Part shown: one piece after another, positions 56,901 to 61,627 of the stretch
Layout of the letters: every line of letters begins with the position of its first letter
Numbering within the stretch: position 1 is the first letter of the stretch
NCBI RefSeq assembly: GCF_964340395.1
Contig: NC_135552.1
Coordinates: 13,588,194-13,652,193, forward strand
Length of the DNA: 64,000 nt
From: Glandiceps talaboti
Lineage: Eukaryota > Hemichordata > Enteropneusta > Spengelidae
Direction of reading: 5' to 3'
Notes under the pieces: model-generated
The model's database searches: none
What the model saw: only the letters and a program-made list of their open reading frames with translations
What the model was told of the DNA's origin: nothing
Translations under genes and position numbers: made by a program

Positions 56901-58376
56901 CATTTCAACTGACCTGAAAGATATTATTTACATAGAGACACATAAACCAGCAACTGAACTAACAGTGAATCTAGATGTACATGTAGTGAAAAGACAGCAA
57001 GGTACATGTACATGTATGATAGTATTTCAAAGTACCTTCTTTCCTTGCTCCAACTTTTCCTAATTTTTACATCTACAAATCTGTGACTGAATCACATAAC
57101 CTCTAAAGAAGACATTCGGTACGTAACTTGTTTATATATGGATTTTCCTTCCAAGATTACATTGTATATTGTACAAAAAAAGTAAAATCTAATGGGGTCA
57201 AATGATGACATACAAGTTATGTACATAGTACACATCTGAAATTTTAGTACATCAAAATTACATGCTAGCAGCTGCATATATGTACATGTATATCATGTAA
57301 TTCATACGTGAAAATCGATATTGGTATAAATTGTTCATTGCTGTGATGAATGGCTATGTTTCATTTGTATCTGTTGAACAAATACCAATGTTATATGCTG
57401 CATTTTTTAGACTGCCACAACACCATTTAATACCAAAGTTGACTTGGACGTCATTATGCTTTCAGTGAACACAATGAAACGTCATTTGAAAATGACCTAC
57501 AAATATCATATAGTTGACAGGGCTTGAATTTAACTTTGGGGCTTGGTAGTCAAATTTATCCAAGTAAACTGTTTCAACTCCAATTTTCCATTGGTCTAAT
57601 AGACTACATGTACATGTACCATATTATAAATTTGGTAGTCAAGATACAATGTTTGGTAGTCTATATGCCATAGACTACTACTAATTTCAAGCCCTGGTTG
57701 AGAACCCATTCTTAATAGAGTGACCCAGTATATTGGTTTATTTTGATCATAGATGCTTTGATTCACAATATATTACACATTAATTAATTAGTCTTTCAAA
57801 TCTGAGATTGAGAGATGTTGATCTAAATTATGGTGGGGAGGGTTGTGTGTGTAGGCTGTCCTTTCCAAGAGATGATACTTGGAAAGTTTTTACTTATTCA
57901 CAACCATGCCTTATCGAAGGGTTTGGCTTTGATGATATGTACGGATGTCCTAGCTTTCCCCAAGTGTAGTCCAGGTGCCTCGTGTGTTGATTCAGTGATT
58001 GATACCCGTATTCCGCCAACATGTCGAAACAGCCCTGGGACCACCCCTCACAACAAAATTGTTGCAGAAAAGGCAACAGTAAGTATCTGTTGGAGCCATA
58101 CAAGTACAGCAATGTGGTTAAACACCATCTTTGGTTTGCAAAATTTCAATCACGAGGGACTATAAAAATACAAAATGCAATCATGTCACGCGAGTCATCG
58201 AAGTGGTAACCTACCTTGTTGTTATATTCCTCCACGAAGCTGCCGACAGCCAGACGGAACCTTTTGTCTGGCCGAACGCTCCAATTCATGCTGTACAGTG
58301 TCCATGGTGCCTCGTATTTGTAGATCTCTTTCCTCTTGTTCGGTCCACCACCTCCGACGGCTATACTAGCCGACAT
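16387..58376 (-). CDS. DCAF7: DCAF7 (WDR68/HAN11) WD40-repeat protein, complete seven-exon coding sequence
   Basis: Coding exons on the minus strand, in order: 58376-58215, 29103-29002, 25133-25035, 20602-20414, 18883-18674, 17619-17502, 16559-16387. They total 350 codons plus TGA, against 342 residues in human. All junctions are GT..AG and in frame. The protein is a WD40 beta-propeller adaptor that binds DYRK1/HIPK kinases and the DDB1-CUL4 ligase (family knowledge). Visible landmarks are [100 protein letters not shown] and [10 protein letters not shown] at the C-terminus. Only the first residues differ clearly: the start here is [17 protein letters not shown] against MSLHGKRKE. Intron 1 is 29.1 kb; the others are 0.9-4.4 kb. 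It runs convergent to HTATIP2 and divergent from the PLAT-like gene. Confidence 0.97.
16620..17110. repeat. Diverged duplication inside DCAF7 intron 6
   Basis: The blocks around 16655-16870 and 16945-17075 share ordered landmarks: TCTA..TCAC.ACA, TTGGTTCTGC/CTGGTTCTGC, GTCAAAA(C/T)GTTC and TTCGTAGTGACAAGGTC/CTCGTAGTGACAAAGGTC. This is an old tandem duplication with no coding potential. Confidence 0.5.
17502..17619 (-). CDS. DCAF7: DCAF7 exon 6
   Basis: The 118 bases start at GTGATTATC after the acceptor TTTTGTAG and end CCGCAG|GTATGC, splitting an alanine codon. It encodes [20 protein letters not shown] through [11 protein letters not shown]. Decayed copies of its 5' end lie just upstream in intron 5 (17667-17950 on the plus coordinates). 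Confidence 0.97.
17667..17950 (-). pseudogene. Three decayed tandem copies of the DCAF7 intron 5/exon 6 junction
   Basis: Directly upstream of exon 6 in the gene's direction, a ~98-bp block recurs three times (about 17667-17762, 17761-17853 and 17854-17950). The block covers the first ~17 codons of exon 6 plus ~40 bases of the preceding intron, ending in AAACAAATACAT..TATT-type sequence. Copy 2 still reads [14 protein letters not shown] where exon 6 reads [14 protein letters not shown]. Copy 3 reads VIILDLRM before diverging, and copy 1 is frameshifted by an extra T. None keeps an intact AG acceptor at the right place, the rest of the exon or a donor, so they should be non-functional. They show that local tandem duplication crossed an exon boundary. 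Confidence 0.8.
18674..18883 (-). CDS. DCAF7: DCAF7 exon 5
   Basis: Seventy codons, [20 protein letters not shown], then SVRMFDLR and [11 protein letters not shown], phase 0. The acceptor is GTTGATAG and the donor GAG|GTAAAT. The [16 protein letters not shown] segment is identical to human. Confidence 0.97.
18988..19614. mobile_element. 617-bp non-autonomous DNA transposon, CACTGTAC termini, 5-bp target duplication (Transib-like in form)
   Basis: The element spans 18993-19609. Its left end CACTGTACAACATTTTACCC and the reverse complement of its right end, CACTGTACAATATCTTACCC, agree at 18 of 20 positions. The match then continues through CACAACTCTCTCT, for roughly 36 bases in all. The element is flanked by perfect 5-base direct repeats CACTC (18988-18992, 19610-19614). 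A CAC start and 5-bp duplication are the known format of Transib/RAG-related elements; no transposase frame is present. It sits in DCAF7 intron 4, about 110 bases upstream of exon 5. Confidence 0.8.
19995..20210. repeat. ~107-bp tandem duplication in DCAF7 intron 4
   Basis: Two copies share ATTTCCATAAAAT.TGCATGACAAATGA, (GGGCACC/GGGACC)AAT..CAT.TCAAGATA and GTAATCTGC. No coding content. Confidence 0.75.
20414..20602 (-). CDS. DCAF7: DCAF7 exon 4
   Basis: Sixty-three codons, [20 protein letters not shown] through [16 protein letters not shown] to QLIAHDKE, phase 0. The acceptor is GATTTACAG and the donor GAG|GTTAGT. Confidence 0.97.
20603..22884 (-). other. DCAF7 intron 3 (proximal part), nothing gene-like
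   Basis: Contains an (AAAC)n microsatellite at about 20817-20857 and a poly(G) run at about 21548-21568. No recognisable coding sequence; the frame at 22454-22684 is unremarkable. Confidence 0.5.
22885..23241. mobile_element. MITE copy 1, GGCCTAAAA inverted repeats (PIF/Harbinger-like)
   Basis: The ends pair as inverted repeats: GGCCTAAAA.. then TGTTTGGTTCC on the left, and GGAACCACACAAATTTTTTA then GGCC on the right. The left flank is TTA and the right flank TTC, consistent with an eroded 3-bp duplication. The interior is clearly homologous to 32394-32773 (shared phrases CCAGTTACCCG, ATGGATGCGGA, GAACTAGACACTCACACA and CTATTCTAAAATTGAG.GTAA). No open frame for a transposase. Confidence 0.82.
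23254..23680. repeat. Nested AT-rich duplications
   Basis: A ~93-bp unit containing TATATAATTATATTATAAGA and ATTTGTATTACAGAATTAAT is duplicated at about 23338-23430 and 23431-23520. It is bracketed by a second repeat pair (TTCATTTGATTTT.ATGAAAAA) at about 23258 and 23604. Confidence 0.8.
23681..25034 (-). other. DCAF7 intron 3 (distal to MITE), nothing recognised
   Basis: No gene-like sequence. The phrase GGGGTTCCC(T/A) with nearby ACCTTAGCAA recurs at about 24700 and 24898, suggesting a minor local duplication. Confidence 0.45.
25035..25133 (-). CDS. DCAF7: DCAF7 exon 3
   Basis: Thirty-three codons beginning [18 protein letters not shown] and ending LECLLNN, phase 0. It carries the first clear WD-like blade end (DYLRVW). 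The acceptor is CCAACAG and the donor AAT|GTAAGT. Confidence 0.96.
25134..27735 (-). other. DCAF7 intron 2, unique part
   Basis: No recognisable gene. The overlapping plus and minus frames near 25469-25905 are antisense to each other and match nothing known to me. The word GCTAGCTTCATGCTA recurs around 25340-25435. Confidence 0.45.
27736..28595. repeat. ~57-60 bp minisatellite with a ~170-bp higher-order unit
   Basis: About fourteen units share CCATGCTGTCCTGTTCTAC, TATAGGA(T/A)ATGAAAT and TTAGCATGGA. In the middle a block of three units (beginning TATAGTAATGAAAGACC at 28001) repeats again at 28171 almost identically, a higher-order repeat. The long minus-strand frames across it (for example 27756-28266) are products of the repeat. 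Confidence 0.93.
29002..29103 (-). CDS. DCAF7: DCAF7 exon 2
   Basis: Thirty-four codons, [29 protein letters not shown], phase 0 at both ends. The acceptor is TTTTGCAG and the donor AAT|GTAAGT. Confidence 0.96.
29104..31316 (-). other. DCAF7 intron 1, 3' end, with (TACA)n/(GACA)n microsatellites
   Basis: Simple repeats lie at about 29395-29460 ((GACA)n then (TACA)n), 29515-29540 ((CA)n) and 29561-29597 ((GACA)n). The rest is ordinary AT-rich intron. A perfect 12-bp hairpin sits at 31160-31187. Confidence 0.6.
31160..31187. repeat. Perfect 12-bp hairpin, 4-base loop
   Basis: TGATTTTTGGGT and ACCCAAAAATCA enclose GTGG. Isolated; no larger structure was seen. Confidence 0.8.
31320..31557. mobile_element. 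234-bp MITE, TA-flanked, GGGAACTTGCAA inverted repeats
   Basis: The left end GGGAACTTGCAAACC and the right end (reverse complement GGGAACTTGCAATCC) are near-perfect inverted repeats flanked by TA on both sides. Weaker pairing continues ~70 bases inwards (TTGCATCATGGGA..GAGATAAT against GATGCAAAGGACTATGGGAT). TA flanks fit Tc1/mariner-type insertion. Confidence 0.7.
31800..32205. repeat. Diverged ~62-bp tandem repeat
   Basis: About six to seven units contain TCTGACTCTAGGAAA(G/C)TGATATTTT, ATTGTTTCTGACTCC and ATATATCATCTC variants, all noticeably diverged. The minus-strand frame at 31796-32014 is created by this array. Confidence 0.85.
32391..32776. mobile_element. MITE copy 2, GGCCTAAAA inverted repeats, TTA flanks
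   Basis: Second copy of the element at 22885-23241, in the same orientation. The core is 32394-32773 and is flanked by TTA on both sides, the target format known for PIF/Harbinger elements. It carries an expanded poly(A) run (about 32680-32707). Confidence 0.83.
33095..33240. repeat. (TGTA)n/(TG)n microsatellite
   Basis: A nearly pure TGTA array is interrupted twice by TG runs. It generates MYVCMYV-type frames on both strands that are not genes. Confidence 0.97.
33241..34424 (-). other. DCAF7 intron 1 stretch, nothing recognised
   Basis: Ordinary intronic sequence. A phrase at about 34335 (CAGAGACTACGCTTGGTGTTTACTGTCTC) has a diverged relative at about 43290, so both may be remnants of one interspersed repeat. 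Confidence 0.45.
34920..35956 (+). mobile_element. Pearl/HINE-like element with five ~151-bp core repeats
   Basis: Five tandem units begin TCTGAGTTATGGCTTTGGAC at 35098, 35249, 35399, 35550 and 35700. The first four are almost identical and the last is diverged. They are followed by an (ACGG)n tract (about 35868-35908), a palindromic terminus (35923-35952) and CTAA. Bivalve and echinoderm pearl elements, regarded as Helitron-related, are known for a tandem core of ~150-160 bp plus an ACGG-type tract, and Helitrons end in a hairpin plus CTRR. There is no protein frame; the minus-strand frames at 35104-35659 are repeat products. The left boundary is approximate. Confidence 0.75.
35923..35952. 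repeat. Palindromic 3' terminus of the pearl-like element
   Basis: GTCCCC pairs with GGGGAC (outer stem) and CGGAC with GTCCG (inner stem, loop TTC). CTAA overlaps the end. Confidence 0.85.
36136..37143 (-). other. DCAF7 intron 1 stretch, nothing recognised
   Basis: AT-rich intron with no repeat or gene that I can name. Confidence 0.45.
37144..37353. mobile_element. 210-bp MITE with TACTGTAAACCTG inverted repeats
   Basis: TACTGTAAACCTG (37144-37156) is the exact reverse complement of 37341-37353. The subterminal regions carry TTTTCGCT/AGCGAAAA words in both orientations (near 37268, 37304 and 37313). TA at the outer ends is compatible with a TA target. Confidence 0.82.
37354..38267 (-). other. 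DCAF7 intron 1 stretch, nothing recognised
   Basis: No gene or clear repeat was seen. Confidence 0.45.
38268..38498 (-). mobile_element. tRNA-derived SINE (copy 2, 3' truncated)
   Basis: Read on the minus strand it starts GTCATGATGGCTGAATGGTT and continues with ATCTGTAGGTTGCAGGTT (B-box region, decayed), CCAATCAACCCAGCT, GACCTGGTA and TAGAGGCTGCAGTGCATTGT. This is in the same order as the copy at 9132-9450. It lacks the (ATT)n tail. Confidence 0.8.
38499..39596 (-). other. DCAF7 intron 1 stretch, nothing recognised
   Basis: Ordinary intronic sequence. Confidence 0.45.
39597..39739. repeat. (TACA)n microsatellite, left of LINE insertion
   Basis: A TACA array with minor CACA interruptions runs straight into the truncated 5' end of the LINE. 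Confidence 0.95.
39740..40652 (+). mobile_element. 5'-truncated CR1/L2-type non-LTR retrotransposon
   Basis: An uninterrupted frame (39740-40476, ending TGA) encodes the last ~245 residues of a reverse transcriptase ORF. Markers are [11 protein letters not shown], the SVRNLGMIL step, [66 protein letters not shown] and [10 protein letters not shown]. These are typical of the thumb and C-terminal part of CR1/L2-group LINEs. The polymerase catalytic motifs lie upstream and are missing, so this copy cannot move itself. A ~155-base 3' UTR ends in GTAGTGCGTTTTCT..(AAT)n, the usual tail type. The absence of stops suggests a fairly young insertion. It lies in DCAF7 intron 1, antisense to the gene. 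Confidence 0.92.
40653..40992. repeat. (TACA)n then (TG)n microsatellites, right of LINE insertion
   Basis: TACA array to about 40775, a short ACGT-rich spacer, then (TG)n broken by TATAA words to about 40990. Frames on both strands here are artefacts of the repeat. Confidence 0.95.
40993..42700 (-). other. DCAF7 intron 1 stretch, nothing recognised
   Basis: The plus frame at 41652-41930 and minus frame at 42013-42294 match no family I know and lack the composition of coding exons. Confidence 0.4.
42701..43052. repeat. Microsatellite cluster (TG)n, (GGAT)n, (TGTA)n, (CA)n
   Basis: Consecutive simple repeats: TG at about 42716-42781, a short GGAT run at about 42847-42870, TGTA at about 42921-43015 and CA at about 43018-43050. 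Confidence 0.95.
43053..45615 (-). other. DCAF7 intron 1 stretch, nothing recognised
   Basis: Rich in TACATGTA-type palindromes. The plus frame at 44861-45166 (101 codons) has no recognisable domain. A decayed relative of the 34335 phrase lies at about 43290. Confidence 0.4.
45616..46680. repeat. 45-bp minisatellite, about 23 copies
   Basis: The unit AATGAATGCACAAAATCCAT followed by ACATGGCAACCACACGTTTT and AGAAT is repeated with few variants (CC/TT at the CCAT, ACACG/ACAGG, and a longer GAATGAAACTATGCAC form). Forty-five is a multiple of three, so both strands have very long frames (plus 45625-46475 in pieces, minus 45444-46507 in pieces) with 15-residue periods such as [16 protein letters not shown] regard these as artefacts. 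Confidence 0.96.
46681..47784 (-). other. DCAF7 intron 1 stretch; small hairpin only
   Basis: A 28-base direct repeat (TTGTGCTGATTGGCTA type) lies at about 47178 and 47211. A perfect 11-bp hairpin sits at 47700-47729. No gene. Confidence 0.5.
47785..48265. repeat. ~120-130 bp tandem repeat, four copies
   Basis: Units share CACTTTGTG(T/C)TAGGGAGTCTT, a CTATTCCTAACCCT phrase, (T)GACTCCCTAGCTTGGATACAAAT and GGGCAA(A/G)AGTAGAACA. Within each unit GGGAGTC and GACTCCC form a short inverted pair. Confidence 0.85.
48266..51000 (-). other. DCAF7 intron 1 stretch, nothing recognised
   Basis: Plus frame 50063-50497 (144 codons) is the longest non-repeat frame here. It has no recognisable domain and no plausible splice partner, and I do not call it. 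No clear repeat. Confidence 0.4.
51001..51085. repeat. (GACA)n/(CA)n microsatellite
   Basis: GACA units with interruptions, then a CA run. Confidence 0.93.
51086..53535 (-). other. DCAF7 intron 1 stretch with one (TG)n
   Basis: (TG)n lies at about 52257-52288. Otherwise no gene or repeat was recognised. Confidence 0.45.
53536..53700 (-). mobile_element. 3' end fragment of a second CR1/L2-type LINE
   Basis: On the minus strand the fragment encodes [14 protein letters not shown] followed by TGA (53648-53646). A short 3' UTR then runs through GTAAAGCACCAGTGAGCATC and TAGGCGCTATATAAATC to an AATAAATA-type tail. The peptide matches the end of the copy at 39740-40476 ([13 protein letters not shown]). 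The tail matches that of L2-like LINEs and, more loosely, the SINE at 9132. Confidence 0.85.
53855..54075. repeat. (TACA)n/(CA)n microsatellite
   Basis: TACA array, short ACGT run, CA array, then TACA again. Confidence 0.95.
54076..57512 (-). other. DCAF7 intron 1 stretch, nothing recognised
   Basis: No gene-like frame or clear repeat. Confidence 0.45.
57513..57701. mobile_element. 179-bp hAT-like MITE with 5-bp target duplication
   Basis: The element runs 57518-57696, starting CAGGGCTTGAATTTA and ending TAATTTCAAGCCCTG (inverted repeats), and is flanked by perfect GTTGA direct repeats (57513-57517, 57697-57701). CAGGG termini are typical of hAT transposons, and some hAT groups make 5-bp duplications. 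The phrase TTGGTAGTC recurs inside. Confidence 0.82.
57702..58214 (-). other. Start of DCAF7 intron 1
   Basis: Antisense-overlapping frames (plus 57830-58165, minus 57894-58112) have no recognisable product. No repeat was found. Confidence 0.4.
58215..58376 (-). CDS. DCAF7: DCAF7 exon 1 (start codon)
   Basis: Fifty-four codons from ATG (58376-58374) to AACAAG|GTAGGT. An A at -3 gives a good initiation context. The start encodes a glycine-rich extension, [13 protein letters not shown], before the conserved [19 protein letters not shown]; the exon ends at EEYNNK exactly where human exon 1 does by alignment. Confidence 0.95.
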
Positions 58377-58600
58377 GATGATGGAAAGCCGACAACAAAT
58401 TACTCACAGCTACAACCTCAGCACCTGAGTCAGTCAACGTCAAATATGCTCCTGTCAGAATAACAAAGATGGCGGATTTTTCACCCACCAGCCTCGTTTT
58501 CGAAAACGACATTTCGCTCTTTGCGCTCTCTGGTAAAGTGCGCCATCTTCTGAGAGACCATAAAGCACAATGGCATGTTTCGTCCTTTAGGCTAGGAATG
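58377..58600 (-). promoter_or_regulatory. DCAF7 5' UTR/promoter with two YY1-like motifs
   Basis: CpG-richer DNA lies directly upstream of the DCAF7 ATG. AAGATGGCGG at 58466-58475 (plus) and AAGATGGCG on the minus strand at 58549-58541 match the known YY1 core. YY1 sites are common near start sites of housekeeping genes. No TATA box was seen. The transcription start is not determined. Confidence 0.5.
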
Positions 58601-59125
<525 letters not shown>

Positions 59126-59368
59126 CCTTTCCCCCCGTAAATGTGAATCTGTAAAAGTGAAATCCGTTAAAAATAAACGGAAAAATAAATGAATCCCAGA
59201 GACTAAACGATCGAATCGATGATCGCGATGCGAAGAAATGTATCAAGTCTTCACATAACACGAAGTTGAACCAACGGTGTTTTGTGCTATGTCAAAGTCA
59301 ATGTGTAGATAACTAATACAAAAATGAAGACGTTTTTTTTCTGTTTTATATGTTGTGATTAATGTTGT

Positions 59369-59575
59369 TCTGTACTGTACTGTACTGCACTGCACTGCAT
59401 TGCACTGCACTGCACTGTACTGTACTGTACTGTACTGTACTGTACTGTACTGTACTGCACTGCACTGCACTGCACTGTACTGTACTGTACTGTACTGTAC
59501 TGTACTATACTGTACTGCACTGCACTGCACTGCACTGCACTGCACTGTACTGTACTGTACTGTACTGTATTGTAA
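59369..59575. repeat. Pentanucleotide array of CTGTA and CTGCA blocks
   Basis: About 40 five-base units occur in runs: CTGTA runs alternate with CTGCA runs and single TTGCA/CTATA variants. The blocks rather than random mixing imply spread of short multi-unit segments. All frames on both strands are artefacts. Confidence 0.97.
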
Positions 59576-60694
59576 ATTTCAATTTAAAAAAAGAGAGAAA
59601 GAAATGAAGACAGTACATCGGAGAAAACACTATAATTTTTTCTGAATATGCTAAGGTTCCGAACTTGCAGTTAAATTTTATCTGGCAGCGTAATAAATTG
59701 ACTAACATGTACCCCTATAATATATCACTTTTGTACTAGTTTTAATAAAATCGACTCATGTACTCTGATTGAGAAATACCTATGGATGGACGAACTGACA
59801 GAGAAATTAGAAAAAAACACATAGAGTATGTGCAATACTTGGGAAACGTGCACAGACAAAATATTTACACAGTCGAGTGGTGGCGCTCTACAACAGTGAT
59901 AAATATCAACAGGTGGTGGATGCAGTTAGCTTGTACAAGGACCTACAGTTTTGCTCTGTCAAAGAATACGTCCATTTAGTTTGTTTCTTTTTATTTTAAT
60001 CAAACAAAAAGCAATGCAAGTCATTTTTAAACGTCCCCAAGGTCACTGGACACAACGTAACAATAGAACGACTAGCGGTGCTTTACGTGGTTGCCATTAA
60101 ATAGAACTCACCTGATGATTTTTTTTATATAATATAAGTTATCCGAAGTTATCGAACATTTCAGCACTGTAGAATTTCAGTAACCGGTCTTATTGTAATT
60201 CTGAGAAATAACGAAATAATTAATAATACACTTTTCATCAAGGCCGTGGCCGTTGTGGACGTATTACAATTTGAACAATCGAGTTAAAATGTACACTGAA
60301 CATTTGTATTGATAAAACGCATGGGGTCCACTGAACACGCTTACTTTATCCCCCACCTTTAACCATGCCTGACCTTCTGACACTGTTTACCAGGTACATT
60401 ATTCGGGTGGGGTCTTGTACCCAATAACCATTCTACAGAAGTCTTTCATCGACAAACACTTAAACCAAAACGACACCAGTACCAGTCATAGTTTCCTCAA
60501 ATCACCACAGGTCATATCTAGTGTGGGTATGCAACTTGTCAAATTACTTTCTTCTAGTTGTTGTCTATGTGAAGTCGGAATTCGAAGGATAGGCCTAGAT
60601 TGGCTTGAAAGCTTTCTTTTAAGATAAGAGAACACGAGAGCCCGGAACTGTTGGCCGTGAAAGAGAGGACACACACTGGAGAGACAAATTTAAA
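59576..60694 (+). other. Upstream region of the PLAT-like exon
   Basis: The plus frames at 59782-59979 and 60415-60627 have no recognisable domain. The last ~100 bases before 60695 would be the 5' UTR of the exon below. No TATA box or repeat was identified. Confidence 0.4.
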
Positions 60695-60814
60695 ATGCCG
60701 AAGACGCTCCAAGTTACCATTACGACAATACACAGCGTTTACGCGAGTAGGGACGCCGGTATTCACATCAAACTGATCGGGGACTCCACTGAGTCGAATA
60801 TCATTCAACTTAAG
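60695..60814 (+). CDS. First exon of a PLAT/LH2-domain protein (lipoxygenase-like N-terminus)
   Basis: ATG at 60695 opens a 40-codon exon, MPKTLQVTITTIHSVYASRD through IHIKLIGDSTESNIIQLK, ending AAG|GTAAGA in phase 0. The pattern V-T-I-T-T, then S/G..DA.I.I.LIGD followed by S-E, is the first two strands of a PLAT/LH2 beta-barrel. PLAT barrels begin lipoxygenases and occur in lipases, polycystins and RAB6-interacting proteins; they bind membranes, lipid or partner proteins. In lipoxygenases the PLAT domain starts right at the N-terminus, as here, so a lipoxygenase is my first guess. The expected second exon (a segment like L-D-x-x-x-x-N-D-F-x-R-G) was not found up to 64000, so the gene must continue outside or be broken. 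The gene is head-to-head with DCAF7, 2.3 kb apart. Confidence 0.6.
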
Positions 60815-61362
60815 GTAAGAAAGCATAGAGTGATATATCATGAACGGTTGAACCAAGGTGGTTTAAGAGATGAATTGTCGTAAACCTTGGTTGAACTATC
60901 ATGGTCTAGGATCGGCATCATAGATCTTGAGTGGTCGGACAGGAGTCCACCTCAAGTCCGTGCTTATAAGATTATATTCTCTATAGGTCTGAGGCATAAC
61001 CAGAGAACACTCTCTAAAATATATTATGATATTTACTCAAAACCCAGTCTTTGGAACGCGATCAAACTTAAGGTGACCGTGTGACTAGGGTTATATTGGT
61101 TATTAATTTAAGCAATACAGTGTTGTTATTGTCTTCACTGTGGGGGGTCAGTGTCAGTTAGGTGTTTCTCATATAAGGCAAGACACCTGATCACAATTGA
61201 AATGAATATGATGACCCCTTTATTATATAGCTTGGTAGTGGTTTGAAAGTAAGTATGCCTACGGACTACTATTTAGGCCTAGTGTTCCCTACGACGAGAG
61301 AGTACTGAAATGAACCTATCTGTACACTATTTCAGTCATTGTTATGTATTGTTTATATATGT

Positions 61363-61364
<2 letters not shown>
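60815..61364 (+). other. Putative intron of the PLAT-like gene
   Basis: Starts with a good donor. The frame at 60887-61084 reads on but matches no PLAT segment. No repeat was recognised. Confidence 0.4.
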
Positions 61365-61431
<67 letters not shown>

Positions 61432-61566
61432 CATACAGTAAGTAAATTAGGTAATTTACACCCCACGCACGCACGCACATACATACACACACACATACAT
61501 ACATACATACATACATACATACATACATACATACATACATACATACATACATACATACATACATAC

Positions 61567-61621
<55 letters not shown>

Positions 61622-61627
61622 TACACT
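61365..61627. repeat. Microsatellite cluster (CA)n-(TA)n, (TACA)n, (ACATAC)n
   Basis: (CA)n at about 61365-61414, (TA)n to about 61430, (TACA)n at about 61493-61568, then a clean hexanucleotide array (CATACA)n to about 61626. Confidence 0.96.

Noticed and set aside
58021-58463. Plus-strand frames opposite DCAF7 exon 1
   Set aside because: They are antisense shadows of the real exon and its flank.
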